Shown: positions 6,449-6,551 of the stretch, one piece after another | How positions within the stretch are numbered: the first letter of the stretch is position 1 | Layout of the letters: each line of letters starts with the position of its first letter | Origin: an uncultured Megasphaera sp. | GTDB lineage: Bacteria > Bacillota > Negativicutes > Veillonellales > Megasphaeraceae | Direction of reading: 5' to 3' | NCBI GenBank assembly: GCA_937895695.1 | Contig: CALBLM010000078.1 | Coordinates: 1 to 6,551 of the forward strand | Length of the DNA: 6,551 nucleotides | The notes under the pieces: model-generated | Databases searched by the model: none | The model's input: the letters and a program-made list of their open reading frames with translations, nothing else | Told to the model about the DNA's origin: nothing | Program-made: the position numbers and the translations under genes

Positions 6449-6506
6449 GTGATTACCAGTGAATAATCGGCTCTTTTTATGACTAATCACTGCTTTGATT
6501 CTCTTT
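6449..6506 (-). other. jag-mnmE intergenic segment with alternative small inverted repeats
   Basis: This 58-nt AT-rich stretch between the jag stop and the terminator contains GTGATTA/TAATCAC (6449-6455 with 6484-6490) and CAGTGA/TCACTG (6457-6462 with 6487-6492). The right-hand arms overlap, so the two hairpins cannot form together. I see no convincing -35/-10 pair here, nor a known riboswitch class. The pairs are short and could be chance. Confidence 0.35.
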
Positions 6507-6551
6507 TTATTTCTGATAATAAATGACAACATGACGATACGGTTCTTGTCC
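6507..6551 (-). CDS. jag: C-terminal end of Jag/KhpB (R3H-domain RNA-binding protein), partial
   Basis: Only 14 codons and a TAA stop lie in the window, encoding GQEPYRHVVIYYQK. The E-P-Y-R-x-V-V-I pattern is the last strand of the R3H domain in Jag (KhpB, also SpoIIIJ-associated protein), an RNA-binding protein of Bacillota linked to cell elongation and partnered with KhpA. Position supports this: jag normally precedes mnmE in the rpmH-rnpA-yidC-jag-mnmE-mnmG-rsmG block near the origin. The call rests on few residues plus synteny. Confidence 0.82.
   Translation of the reverse strand, partial: GQEPYRHVVIYYQK

Noticed and set aside
1..6551. CRISPR arrays, insertion sequences, tRNA/rRNA genes, phage or defence genes
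   Set aside because: I saw no direct-repeat arrays, transposase motifs, terminal inverted repeats, tRNA-like folds or attachment sites. All coding capacity is accounted for by the listed genes.

Overview
The window is a compact stretch of bacterial chromosome with every gene on the minus strand, so transcription runs right to left. Reading that way, it holds the last codons of jag/khpB, an intrinsic terminator, mnmE, mnmG, rsmG, a secreted D-Ala-D-Ala carboxypeptidase, and an OFA-family MFS transporter that runs off the left edge. The order jag-mnmE-mnmG-rsmG is the conserved origin-proximal block of Bacillota. The moderate base composition, the style of the proteins and the ZTP riboswitch suggest an anaerobic Bacillota. 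My guess is a Negativicute such as a Megasphaera or Dialister relative, but that is an impression and not a demonstrated assignment.

Right part (about 2400-6551). MnmE and MnmG form the complex that puts the (carboxymethyl)aminomethyl group on U34 of certain tRNAs. RsmG methylates a guanine in the 530 loop of 16S rRNA. The genes are tightly packed: 12 nt between mnmE and mnmG, a 14-nt overlap between mnmG and rsmG, and 26 nt between rsmG and the carboxypeptidase gene. They probably share a transcript. A perfect 14-bp inverted repeat with a T-tract lies between jag and mnmE and ends right against the mnmE Shine-Dalgarno, so mnmE has no room for a promoter of its own downstream of it. mnmE most likely starts at a GTG (6401).

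Left part (1-2400). The carboxypeptidase has a signal peptide and SxxK and KTG motifs, but the middle SxN motif reads S-G-C, and there is no room for a PBP5-type C-terminal domain. Three bases after its stop begins a perfect consensus sigma-A promoter (TTGACA, 17 nt, TATAAT). It drives a leader of about 150 nt that I recognise as a ZTP/ZMP (pfl) riboswitch with a terminator expression platform. The 3' half of the aptamer can form either the ligand-binding pseudoknot or one arm of a 14-bp terminator stem followed by five U. The regulated gene is an OFA-family (oxalate/formate/pyruvate-type) MFS transporter.

The most interesting proposal is physiological. ZMP/ZTP accumulates when 10-formyl-tetrahydrofolate is short, so an ON switch in front of a carboxylate transporter suggests that the cell takes up formate (or a related acid) to restore the one-carbon pool.
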